Notes: generated by a model not told the origin, from the letters alone. Counted from the stretch's first letter, positions 1 through 5,512 are shown. The stretch is DNA of 5,512 bases from Chloroflexota bacterium (GCA_019348515.1 JAHWJF010000280.1:1-5512); one strand, 5' to 3'. Numbers and translations are program-made.

Positions 1-1
1 G

Positions 2-253
2 ATAGACGTGGTGGAAGTGCCCTTCATTCCCTTCTTGTATCCCGAGCGACTGCTCCACTCAGGACGGCGATCTGGGGTCGGCCAGTATGCCACGACGACG
101 AAAGGTCCGCGCATCCGTCGGGAGCGCTGGCTGGCGGTCACTGCTCGGGTCCAGCGCGAGGAGCTTCGGGCGGTGGCGGGAGACTTCAGGGTGTCTCGTG
201 CGCCGGTGAGGTCGGTGGTGCCCGCGATCGTCGTTGAAGAACACGTCTCCTAG
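2..253 (+). pseudogene. possible remnant of a helix-turn-helix protein (recombinase/transposase style)
   Basis: A short open frame runs in from the left edge and stops at TAG 251-253. About 81 codons follow the first GTG (8-10). Its C-terminal half contains a stretch resembling the helix-turn-helix found in transposases and site-specific recombinases: EELRAVAGDFRVSRAPVRSV at residues 51-70, close to the familiar pattern of 'LRAVAREFGVS..TVRRV'. It is preceded by basic residues (RIRRER). The first half looks non-coding and no ribosome binding site precedes the GTG. It may be the decayed end of a mobile-element gene entering from the left, or a chance open frame. No function is assigned, and the helix-turn-helix reading rests on one short stretch. 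Confidence 0.2.
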
Positions 254-585
254 GCCACGGCACCAAGGATGCTTGCGCGATAAACGGCGTCCGTCTGCTC
301 GCGGCTCAACCAATCTCGTTCTCGGTCGGGAAGCGCAAGACCCGCGGCTGGTTAGTCGTCGAGGAGATGGACTTCGTCTCGCTGGCTCCGACCCGAGCAG
401 GCGCGGCGACGCCGTCGCGCTGATTGAGGACGGCACTACTTGGTGAACTCTGCGCGGCCAGGGACATGACCGACCGGGCCGAGAAGGATGCGAAGGTTGT
501 GGATGGTTGCGAAGGCTGCAAAGGCTACGGGAGGCAGACGGTGGCAATTCTTGCCTCGGCGTGACACTCAGATCGCAACGCGAAC
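254..585. other. region without a convincing gene, downstream of the importer operon
   Basis: About 330 bases between the possible remnant and the dppC stop codon hold no open frame with a plausible start, ribosome binding site and recognisable product. One frame on the plus strand (238-423) is open for about 60 codons and reads somewhat protein-like (for example VGKRKTRGWLVVEEMDF), but it has no start codon with a Shine-Dalgarno sequence and I do not recognise it. It could be part of the same decayed material as the left edge. A small hairpin (543-547 pairing with 551-555) lies 31 bases beyond the operon end but has no U tract. No ATP-binding subunit gene is present here, although that is where one would often be found. 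Confidence 0.6.
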
Positions 586-1515
586 CTAAAACCGCCGGCG
601 CGCGCGGGGATCCATCACGTCGCGCAGCCCGTCGCCGAGCAGGTTGAAGGCGAGGACGGTCAGAAGGATGGCGATGCCGGGGAAGGTGGAGAACCACCAG
701 GCCTCTCGCAGGTAGTTGCGGCCATCGGCGATCATCACGCCCCAGTCGGGCGTCGGCGGCTGGGTGCCCAGACCGATGAAGCCGAGCGCGGCCGTCGTCA
801 GCACGGCGAAGCCAATGTCCATCGACGCTTTCACCAGGATCGTGGGGAAAGCGTTGGGCAGGATGTGCGTGAAAAGGACGCGGCCGCGGCTTGCCCCAAT
901 TGACTGCGCGGCTTCCGCGAACTGGGAGTCGCGCAGGGCAACGACGTTTGCCCGTGCCAGGCGGCAGTACCCCGGCCACCAGACGAGGGAAACGGCGATC
1001 ATCACGTTGAACAGCCCCGGACCCAGCGCCGCGGCGAAGGCCATGGCCAGGATCAGGTCGGGGATGGTGAGGAAGATGTCGGTAGCGCGCATGATCCCCT
1101 CGCCGAGCCGGCCGCCGAAAAACCCGGCGATGGCCCCCAGCAAGGTCCCCACGGTGAAGGCCAGGACGATGACGACTAGGCCGGCCACGAGCGAGACGCG
1201 GGCGCCGGCGATCACCCGGGTAAAGACATCGCGCCCGGCCTGATCGGTCCCAAAGAGATGTTGTGCGGAGGGGGCCTCGAGGCGCTCCTTGATGTTCAGC
1301 GCCCCAGAGACATCATCGGGGTACGGCACGAAGAACGGGCCGGCGACGGCAATGGCCAGAAGCACGCCTATGATGGCCAGGCCGACCATCGAAAGCGGAC
1401 TCTGCCGAAATTGGCGCAAGGCCCGCCGCTGCCGCTCCCCAAGACCAAGGAATGATCGCCGCGACACCTCGGGTGCCGCCCGGACCAGGGTGGGAATCGC
1501 GCCTTCGGCGCTCAT
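586..1515 (-). CDS. dppC: DppC-type ABC transporter permease (peptide/nickel family)
   Basis: This 309-residue protein is an integral membrane subunit of an ABC importer of the dipeptide/oligopeptide/nickel family. An N-terminal cytoplasmic stretch of about 40 residues leads to a first membrane segment (about 43-64). Then come the characteristic HLFGTDQAGRDVFTR (86-100) and further hydrophobic segments at about 107-132, 151-182, 222-248 and 275-293. The EAA loop that docks the ATPase is clear: EAAQSIGA (201-208) with ILPN at 218-221. The C-terminus FNLLGDGLRDVMDPRAR is typical of DppC. Length is normal for the family. The ATG start overlaps the dppB stop (ATGA, 1512-1515) and has only a weak Shine-Dalgarno sequence, so translation is probably coupled to dppB. 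It is the last gene of the operon visible here. The symbol is at family level; the substrate is not shown by the sequence. Confidence 0.97.
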   Translation of the reverse strand: MSAEGAIPTLVRAAPEVSRRSFLGLGERQRRALRQFRQSPLSMVGLAIIGVLLAIAVAGPFFVPYPDDVSGALNIKERLEAPSAQHLFGTDQAGRDVFTRVIAGARVSLVAGLVVIVLAFTVGTLLGAIAGFFGGRLGEGIMRATDIFLTIPDLILAMAFAAALGPGLFNVMIAVSLVWWPGYCRLARANVVALRDSQFAEAAQSIGASRGRVLFTHILPNAFPTILVKASMDIGFAVLTTAALGFIGLGTQPPTPDWGVMIADGRNYLREAWWFSTFPGIAILLTVLAFNLLGDGLRDVMDPRARRRF

Positions 1516-2525
1516 GCCCGGCTCACCCGGGGGTCGAGCGCACCGTAGGTCACGTCGACCAGAATGTTGATGACACTGAAGACGAGCCCATACAGCAGTG
1601 CAATCCCCATAATCGGCATGAAATCGAGGCTGAGCGCCGATTTGGTGGCGTAGAGTCCCAGTCCGGGCCAGTCGAAGACCGTCTCGACCAGCACTGAGCC
1701 ACCCATCGCCCAGCCAAACGAGAGCCCAACCATGGTGACGGTGGGGATGAGCGCGTTGCGCAGGGCGTGGCGCGTCACGACCTGGCGTTCCGTGGCTCCC
1801 TTCGCGCGTGCTGTGCGCACGTAGTCCTGGCCCAGGGTTTCTAGCAGCGTCGCCCGGGTGAAACGCATGATGGTCGCCATGGCAGGAAAGCTCAGGGTGA
1901 TCGCCGGTAGCAGGAGCTGCCGCACGCTATCGCCGAGTGTCGCCCACTGCCCGGAGAGAAGACTATCGACCGTGTAGAGTCCGGTGAGCGTCGGCGGCGC
2001 CTCGGCCAAGGAGGCGAGACGCCCGCTCACCGGGAGCCAGCCGAGCCGCAGCCCGAAAAAGATCTGAAACAGGATGGCCAGCCAGAAAGCCGGCAGGCTC
2101 ACGCCGAGGAGCGCGACGATGCGGGAGACCTGATCCGCCGGCCGATCGGCGCGTACCGCCGCGAGGATCCCGAGCGGAACACCAAGCAGGACGGCGATGA
2201 GCATGGCAAAGAGGACGAGTTCGAATGTGGCCGGCCAGTAGACGGCAAGGTCTTCCAATACCGGCCGCCGGGAGAGGATGGAGCGGCCCCAATCCCCCTG
2301 AAACAGGCCGCTCAGGTAGTTCCAGTACTGAACAGGCACAGGATCGTCGAGACCAAACTCCCGCCGGATTTGCTCGTACATCTCGGGCGTCGCTTGTGCC
2401 CCGGCCGCCAGACGCGCCGGGTCACCGGGCACGATCCGCGACAGCGCGAACGTCAGCAGCGACACCCCGAACAACGTCGGGACGATGAGCAATACGCGGC
2501 GCAGGATGTAGGTGGCGAGACTCAC
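1512..2525 (-). CDS. dppB: DppB-type ABC transporter permease (peptide/nickel family)
   Basis: This 337-residue inner-membrane permease pairs with DppC to form the translocation channel. It begins with the standard N-terminal membrane helix (YILRRVLLIVPTLFGVSLLTF, about 6-26) and the extracytoplasmic motif IVPGDPAR (31-38). The family hallmark FGLDDPVPVQYWNYL follows at 57-71. Further hydrophobic segments lie at about 100-124, 136-158, 203-219, 259-281 and 303-325. The EAA loop appears as DYVRTARAKGA (234-244) with HALRNALIP (253-261). ETVFDWPGLG (281-290) and the terminal ALDPRV are also diagnostic. The start is GTG (2523-2525), supported by AGGAA five bases upstream (2531-2535 on the plus strand). 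The gene follows the binding-protein gene by 75 bases containing a strong hairpin. The symbol is at family level. Confidence 0.97.
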   Translation of the reverse strand: MSLATYILRRVLLIVPTLFGVSLLTFALSRIVPGDPARLAAGAQATPEMYEQIRREFGLDDPVPVQYWNYLSGLFQGDWGRSILSRRPVLEDLAVYWPATFELVLFAMLIAVLLGVPLGILAAVRADRPADQVSRIVALLGVSLPAFWLAILFQIFFGLRLGWLPVSGRLASLAEAPPTLTGLYTVDSLLSGQWATLGDSVRQLLLPAITLSFPAMATIMRFTRATLLETLGQDYVRTARAKGATERQVVTRHALRNALIPTVTMVGLSFGWAMGGSVLVETVFDWPGLGLYATKSALSLDFMPIMGIALLYGLVFSVINILVDVTYGALDPRVSRA

Positions 2526-2530
2526 TCAGG

Positions 2531-2535
2531 TTCCT
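2531..2535 (-). promoter_or_regulatory. ribosome binding site of dppB
   Basis: AGGAA on the minus strand, five bases before the GTG codon at 2523-2525. It supports the GTG start of the permease and lies six bases beyond the foot of the intercistronic hairpin, so the hairpin need not block it. Confidence 0.7.
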
Positions 2536-2540
2536 GATGC

Positions 2541-2574
2541 GGCACCGGCAGAAAGGCAATCTCCTGCCGGCGCC
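2541..2574 (-). other. intercistronic hairpin between the binding-protein and permease genes
   Basis: In the minus-strand transcript, 2574-2564 pairs with 2551-2541 over 11 consecutive base pairs (GGCGCCGGCAG with CTGCCGGTGCC, one G-U wobble), closing a 12-base loop. It lies 26 bases after the stop codon of the binding-protein gene and is not followed by a U tract, so it does not look like a complete intrinsic terminator. Hairpins in this position in binding-protein importer operons are known to protect the upstream mRNA from 3' exonucleases or to reduce read-through. Either effect gives more binding protein than permease. That role is inferred; the stem itself is seen directly. Confidence 0.7.
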
Positions 2575-2600
2575 GCGCGCCGAAGTTCAGACAGCGCGAT

Positions 2601-4265
2601 CTACTGGTAGCCGAACGTCCGCAAGTCACCGCCCATGACCGGGGTGTACGGGTCGGTGAGCTCCGGCACCCAGGCTTCATTAGGAATCTCGGTGTAAACC
2701 CAGATCTCGACGGCATCGTTGACGAGCATCAGCTGAGCCTCGTCGTAGAGTGCTTTACGGTTCTCCTGGTTCGTGTCCGCGCGCGCATCCTCCAGCAGCT
2801 TGTCAAAGGTGGGATTCATGTAGTGCGAGGCGGCCGCCCAGAACCCGGCCTGTGACGAGTGGTACGCCTGCCAGAGGAAGTTGTCCGGGTCGAGGTAATC
2901 CGACCCGGAGTAGACCGCCATCGAGTCCGGCGCGGTCTCAGCTTCGACCGCGGTGGCGACCATGTCGGGCCAGACCATCGGCACCATGTTGACCGTGATG
3001 CCCAGTTCTCCCGCTTTCTCGAGCAGGATCAGCCCGAAGAGCTCTTCGGTAGTGTCACCGGTGACGTAGACGTAGTCCATCTCGAAGCCATCGGGGTGGG
3101 CACTCGCCGCCAGCGCGGCCTTGGCCGCCTCCATGTCGTGGCGCAGCACCGGCAGATCCTTCTTGTGCCACGGCTCGAGGCCCGTTGCCAGGGGACCCTC
3201 CATGATCGTGCCCCGTCCGGAGACAGCCTCCAGAGCGGCCTCGTAATCGAAGGCATGCGAGAGTGCCTTGCGCACATTGATATCCGACGTTGGTCCGACC
3301 TGGTTGTTCAGCTTGATGGCGAAAGGGGTCATCGACGGGGTCTGGTTGGCCACGAACTGGCCAGTGGCAGCCAGGGCCTCGAGATCCTCGGGCGAGAGCC
3401 AGTCGCCGTACTGGACCTCGCCTGTCTCCATGGCGATGCGCTTTGTCGCCGACTCGCGAATGATGCGCCAGACGAAGGTGTCGATCGGCTTAATGCCGTT
3501 CTCGGGATCGAACCAGTACTCCGGGTAGCGCGTGAACTCATAGGAACTGCCGAGTTCCCAGCGCGCGATCGTGTACGGCCCGCCACCGGCCTCGTTTTCC
3601 TTCAGCCAGGCCTCGCCCTCATCGCCATCCACATCGTGTTCCTGCACGACCGTGGGATTCGCGACGAACAGCCAGGGGAGGACCGCGTCATAGGGCGCGA
3701 ATGGCTTGAGCAGGTTGATGTTGAGCGTAGTGGGGTCGACAACCTCGATCGAGTCCTGATCCATCACGGTGGCGAACATCCATGCCACGCCGAGGTTCTT
3801 GCGCAGCATTCGCTGAAAGTTGTACTGCACGGCCTCGGCGGTTACCGCCGAACCGTCGTGAAAGGTCGCGTTGTCAGCCAGCTTGATTGTCCAGGTGGTC
3901 GCATCCGGGCTGCCGACGACTTCAGTCGCCAGCAACGGTTTCAGCTCGCCGGGGTTTCCTTCGTACCGCAACAGAGCATCGTAGACGGCTTTCTGGCCCC
4001 AAGCGATGGAGTAGTCGTGCCCTGTGTGGGGATCGAGGTTGCTGATGTCTTGCGGGCTGCCGTAAACGAGGGCGTTCGCTTCGGGCTGAGCACGAAGCCC
4101 GCGCCGTGGAGCTGCCAGCGTCGGGGTTGGCGCGTTGTGGCTTAGTCCGCTCGCCACAGCGGCGGCTCCTGCGACCTTGAAAAAGGTGCGGCGGTCGATA
4201 CTCTCGGTGCGAAACGCTTCGTGCAGATCGGCGATGTGCCGCTCGCGCGGGGTGTAAAACGCCAC
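2601..4265 (-). CDS. Tat-exported ABC transporter substrate-binding protein, SBP_bac_5 family
   Basis: This 554-residue extracytoplasmic ligand-binding protein belongs to the peptide/nickel/opine family (SBP_bac_5). A Tat signal is visible: DRRTFFKV with twin arginines at 25-26, then an alanine-rich hydrophobic core (31-41) and a possible cleavage region near 50-52 (LAA). There is no lipobox, and the whole protein lacks cysteine. Family motifs follow in order: LLATEVVGSPDATTWTIKL (111-129) and FHDGSAVTAEAVQYNF (135-150). Then come GGPYTIARWE (228-237) with YPEYW (247-251), and INVRKALSHAFDYE (329-342). The C-terminal lobe has NPTFDKLLEDARA (484-496). The start is GTG at 4263-4265, with the strong Shine-Dalgarno sequence GAGGAGGG seven bases upstream. 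It is the first gene of the operon. The ligand is probably a peptide-like compound, but these proteins cannot be assigned a substrate from motifs alone. The 24-residue tail before the twin arginines is long. Confidence 0.97.
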   Translation of the reverse strand: MAFYTPRERHIADLHEAFRTESIDRRTFFKVAGAAAVASGLSHNAPTPTLAAPRRGLRAQPEANALVYGSPQDISNLDPHTGHDYSIAWGQKAVYDALLRYEGNPGELKPLLATEVVGSPDATTWTIKLADNATFHDGSAVTAEAVQYNFQRMLRKNLGVAWMFATVMDQDSIEVVDPTTLNINLLKPFAPYDAVLPWLFVANPTVVQEHDVDGDEGEAWLKENEAGGGPYTIARWELGSSYEFTRYPEYWFDPENGIKPIDTFVWRIIRESATKRIAMETGEVQYGDWLSPEDLEALAATGQFVANQTPSMTPFAIKLNNQVGPTSDINVRKALSHAFDYEAALEAVSGRGTIMEGPLATGLEPWHKKDLPVLRHDMEAAKAALAASAHPDGFEMDYVYVTGDTTEELFGLILLEKAGELGITVNMVPMVWPDMVATAVEAETAPDSMAVYSGSDYLDPDNFLWQAYHSSQAGFWAAASHYMNPTFDKLLEDARADTNQENRKALYDEAQLMLVNDAVEIWVYTEIPNEAWVPELTDPYTPVMGGDLRTFGYQ

Positions 4266-4272
4266 GTCTTGA

Positions 4273-4280
4273 CCCTCCTC
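4273..4280 (-). promoter_or_regulatory. ribosome binding site of the substrate-binding protein gene
   Basis: GAGGAGGG on the minus strand, seven bases before the GTG at 4263-4265. It is an almost ideal match to the anti-Shine-Dalgarno sequence. It settles the GTG as the start and predicts high expression of the binding protein. Confidence 0.85.
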
Positions 4281-4333
4281 AGTTGCCCTCAGGACGATGC
4301 AGTACGATTCCTATTCCGGCGCGTGTGCCCTCG

Positions 4334-4362
4334 TTGGGGCCATCCAGCATCGTCGATATAGT
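4334..4362 (+). promoter_or_regulatory. probable sigma-70-type promoter of the thioredoxin-like gene
   Basis: A -35-like TTGGGG (4334-4339) and a -10-like TATAGT (4357-4362, one mismatch to TATAAT) are separated by exactly 17 bases and point toward the gene starting at 4471. The -10 lies in a locally AT-rich island inside GC-rich sequence, which makes it stand out. The -35 matches the consensus only in TTG. The implied 5' untranslated leader is about 100 bases. No equally good pair was found for the divergent importer operon; a lone TACAAT on the minus strand (4374-4379) lacks a -35 partner. Confidence 0.45.
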
Positions 4363-4460
4363 CGCGCAAGTTTATTGTACCCCTCCCCCAATCCGGACCG
4401 ATGCGTCAGAATCCGCGATGAAGTCGACCCCATCCGTCGGCGTGCGCATCGAATTGGAAC

Positions 4461-4464
4461 GGAG
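4461..4464 (+). promoter_or_regulatory. ribosome binding site that fixes the thioredoxin-like start
   Basis: GGAG lies six bases before ATG 4471-4473. The frame is open further upstream to an ATG at 4297, but that codon precedes the likely promoter and has no matching ribosome binding site. The ATG at 4471 is therefore the supported start. Confidence 0.75.
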
Positions 4465-4470
4465 TCGTTC

Positions 4471-5100
4471 ATGACCGCCGTGGAGCAGCATGGTATCTCC
4501 TGGGAGCGTGATTGGGACGCGGCCATCAACCTCGCCCGGCAGGAGCGGCGGCTGCTCCTGATCGACGTCGAGAAGGAAAACTGAATCGGCTGCGAGCTGC
4601 TGGATGCCGTGACGTATCCAGACCCCGCCGTCGTCGTCGCCGTCACGGAAGTCTTCGTTCCCTTGCGGGTCGATTTCCGCGATCCCCACTTCCGGGAACT
4701 GAACGTCGTCTGGCTGCCGACGGTGATCATCCGCGACTACCGCGGCCGCGAGCACTACCGGAATGTCAACGCCGCCCCGCCCGACGATTTTCTCGACGTG
4801 CTGGCGCTCGGAGAGGCGCACGCCCGTCTCAAGGAAGGACGCCCCGCGGCTCACGCCCGCGCCGAGAAGGTGCTCGCCGATGCGCTCGACCGCCGCGACG
4901 ACGGACCGCTCCACCCCGAGCTGCTCTACTGGCGCGCGATCGCTGGCTATTTCCGCGGCAACCACGATGGCGAGTTCCGCGACGGCGTCTGGGGCGAATT
5001 GTTGCGACGCTACCCGGACTCGATCTGGGCGCACCGGGTGCCGGAATTCCTCGCTCAGGTTGGCGGCGCATTACCGAAGATCCCAGGCAACGGCACGTAG
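4471..5100 (+). CDS. thioredoxin-like protein with UxxC motif, candidate selenoprotein (in-frame TGA at 4582-4584)
   Basis: If TGA 4582-4584 is read as selenocysteine, this encodes 209 residues. Residues 10-35 (SWERDWDAAINLARQERRLL, then LIDV) form the first helix and strand of a thioredoxin fold. The redox motif is U38-I39-G40-C41, followed by the family stretch LLDAVTYPDPAV (43-54). The cis-proline loop is WLPT (81-84, P83). Residues about 112-195 are helical and TPR-like (ELLYWRAIAGYF; LLRRYPDSIWA). As I recall this group of small thioredoxin-like proteins, the usual motif is C-I-G-C before 'MDAVTYPD', so the TGA falls exactly on the first catalytic cysteine. C41 is the only cysteine. Reading resumes in the same frame with uninterrupted family-like sequence and similar codon use on both sides. 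A SECIS-like hairpin follows the TGA. There is no signal peptide, so it is probably a cytoplasmic oxidoreductase. The 3' end overlaps the DUF917 gene by 46 bases, tail to tail. Alternatives are a nonsense mutation or a sequencing error (TGC or TGT to TGA). The gene is secure; decoding as selenocysteine is likely but unproven. Confidence 0.85.
4600..4621 (+). promoter_or_regulatory. SECIS-like hairpin just downstream of the in-frame TGA
   Basis: CTGGAT (4600-4605) pairs exactly with ATCCAG (4616-4621). The stem continues with a G-U wobble (4606/4615) and C-G (4607/4614), giving eight pairs around a six-base loop, CGUGAC (4608-4613). Bacterial SECIS elements are hairpins shortly after the UGA with a GU in the apical loop that binds SelB; here GU is at 4609-4610. 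The stem starts 15 bases after the TGA, and the GU lies five bases further out than in E. coli fdhF, where it is at positions 23-24 counted from the UGA. A short lower stem CGGC/GCCG (4587-4590 with 4627-4630) is possible. I see no clear counterpart of the bulged U of fdhF. Confidence 0.6.
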
Positions 5101-5512
5101 GGCACGTCGTCGTAGCCAAATGCCTCCGGACCGATGACTCGAAGCGCCTCCTGCGTCTTGAGCATCTCTGGCGCGGGGATGCCGAGGACCACCACCCGCA
5201 AGCCGTAGCGGACGATCTCGGTCGTGATCGGTTCCGCGGAGTCTTCGTCGACCAGGCAGATAAGATCGGGAACGACGGCCAGGATCTCGCCATCGTCCGT
5301 GCGGGCAATGAGGTTCTCGTTCTGGAAATCGATGCGCAGCGCGCGTCCAGCGTCCAAGCCAGACCCTTCGAGTTGGAGAACGCCACGAGCGAATCCGCAG
5401 AGGAGCCGGCGCTCGACGTCGACGATCTTGCCGTGAAAGAGACGCTGTCCGCCCGCACCTGAGAGCGCGGCGTCAACGGGGTTGGCCAGAGCGGCGCGCG
5501 CCGCGAGCCCGG
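5055..5512 (-). CDS. DUF917 / S-methyl thiohydantoin desulfurase family protein, 3' part
   Basis: The frame is open from the right window edge to TGA at 5055-5057, giving the last 151 residues of a protein whose start lies outside. The sequence is characteristic of the C-terminal domain of the DUF917 family. Counting from the first complete codon, these are GKIVDVERR (27-35), GFARG (39-43), LRIDFQNENLIA (58-69), VPDLICLVD (80-88), EPITTE (93-98), RYGLRVVVLGIPA (101-113) and GPEAFGYDDVPYVPL (127-141). The family, annotated from a characterised member as S-methyl thiohydantoin desulfurase, is a cytoplasmic group related in theme to hydantoin metabolism and is often encoded near hydantoinases and transporters. 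A TTG at 5355-5357 could be mistaken for a start, but the conserved GKIVDVE and GFARG motifs lie upstream of it. The substrate of this member is unknown. The gene converges on and overlaps the thioredoxin-like gene. Confidence 0.9.
   Translation of the reverse strand, partial: GLAARAALANPVDAALSGAGGQRLFHGKIVDVERRLLCGFARGVLQLEGSGLDAGRALRIDFQNENLIARTDDGEILAVVPDLICLVDEDSAEPITTEIVRYGLRVVVLGIPAPEMLKTQEALRVIGPEAFGYDDVPYVPLPGIFGNAPPT

Noticed and set aside
543..555. Small hairpin (GGCAA/TTGCC) as the operon terminator
   Set aside because: Only five pairs, a three-base loop and no U tract on the minus strand; too weak to call.
59..979. 306-codon minus-strand open frame
   Set aside because: It overlaps dppC in another frame, has arginine/proline/serine-rich composition and shows no family motifs; it is a GC-rich shadow.
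2859..4145. 428-codon plus-strand open frame antisense to the binding-protein gene
   Set aside because: It is a long shadow typical of high-GC coding DNA; the minus frame has clear SBP_bac_5 motifs, a signal peptide and a ribosome binding site.
4297..4470. Upstream in-frame ATG at 4297 as the start of the thioredoxin-like gene
   Set aside because: It precedes the likely promoter, lacks a Shine-Dalgarno sequence and encodes low-complexity, non-family sequence; ATG 4471 has GGAG six bases upstream.
4582..4584. TGA read as tryptophan under a different genetic code
   Set aside because: All other genes here use TGG for Trp and contain no internal TGA; the position calls for a redox residue rather than Trp.
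4609..5100. Separate shorter gene starting at GTG 4609 after the TGA
   Set aside because: There is no ribosome binding site before it, it would lack the first strand and active site of the thioredoxin fold, and the sequence upstream of the TGA is in the same frame with a good start and family-like residues.
5055..5357. DUF917 gene starting at TTG 5355-5357 as a complete 100-residue protein
   Set aside because: The frame stays open to the window edge and the conserved GKIVDVE and GFARG motifs lie upstream of the TTG, so the gene is partial at the edge.

Overview
The window is GC-rich bacterial DNA with tightly packed genes, GTG starts and strong GGAGG-type ribosome binding sites. The solute-binding protein carries a Tat signal and no lipobox. 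That feature, together with the style of the thioredoxin-like gene and an S-methyl thiohydantoin desulfurase (DUF917) relative next to a peptide-type transporter, fits a thermophilic or soil Chloroflexota (Thermomicrobia/Sphaerobacter-like) or a similar high-GC bacterium. This assignment is an impression from protein style, not a demonstrated placement.

Layout: positions 1-585 hold no convincing intact gene, only a possible degraded helix-turn-helix remnant at the left edge. Positions 586-4265 are a leftward (minus-strand) three-gene operon for a peptide/nickel-family (Dpp/Opp) ABC importer. It is transcribed in the order Tat-exported solute-binding protein, DppB-type permease, DppC-type permease. 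A perfect 11-bp intercistronic hairpin follows the binding protein, and the two permease genes overlap by ATGA. No ATPase gene follows in the window. Positions 4266-4470 are a divergent control region with a recognisable rightward promoter. Positions 4471-5100 are a rightward thioredoxin-like gene. Positions 5055-5512 are the 3' part of a leftward DUF917-family gene, running off the right edge and overlapping the thioredoxin-like gene tail to tail by 46 bp.

The main discovery candidate is the thioredoxin-like gene. Its reading frame is broken by one in-frame TGA (4582-4584) that sits exactly where this thioredoxin-like group normally has the first cysteine of its CxxC active site, so the motif reads U-I-G-C. 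Fifteen nucleotides after the TGA begins an 8-bp hairpin whose six-base apical loop contains GU, as expected of a bacterial SECIS element. The stem depends on codon choices (TAT, CCA) that are in the minority in the gene. The simplest reading is an undescribed or little-described selenoprotein: a UxxC thioredoxin-fold protein with a C-terminal TPR-like helical region. A sequencing error or a recent nonsense mutation is the alternative.

The transporter genes clearly work together: the binding protein captures a peptide-like ligand outside the cell and the permease pair moves it inward, powered by ATPases encoded elsewhere. The DUF917 enzyme may act on a nitrogenous heterocycle and could be metabolically linked to the importer, but that is inference from proximity. 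The thioredoxin-like gene has its own promoter and no obvious functional tie to the importer.
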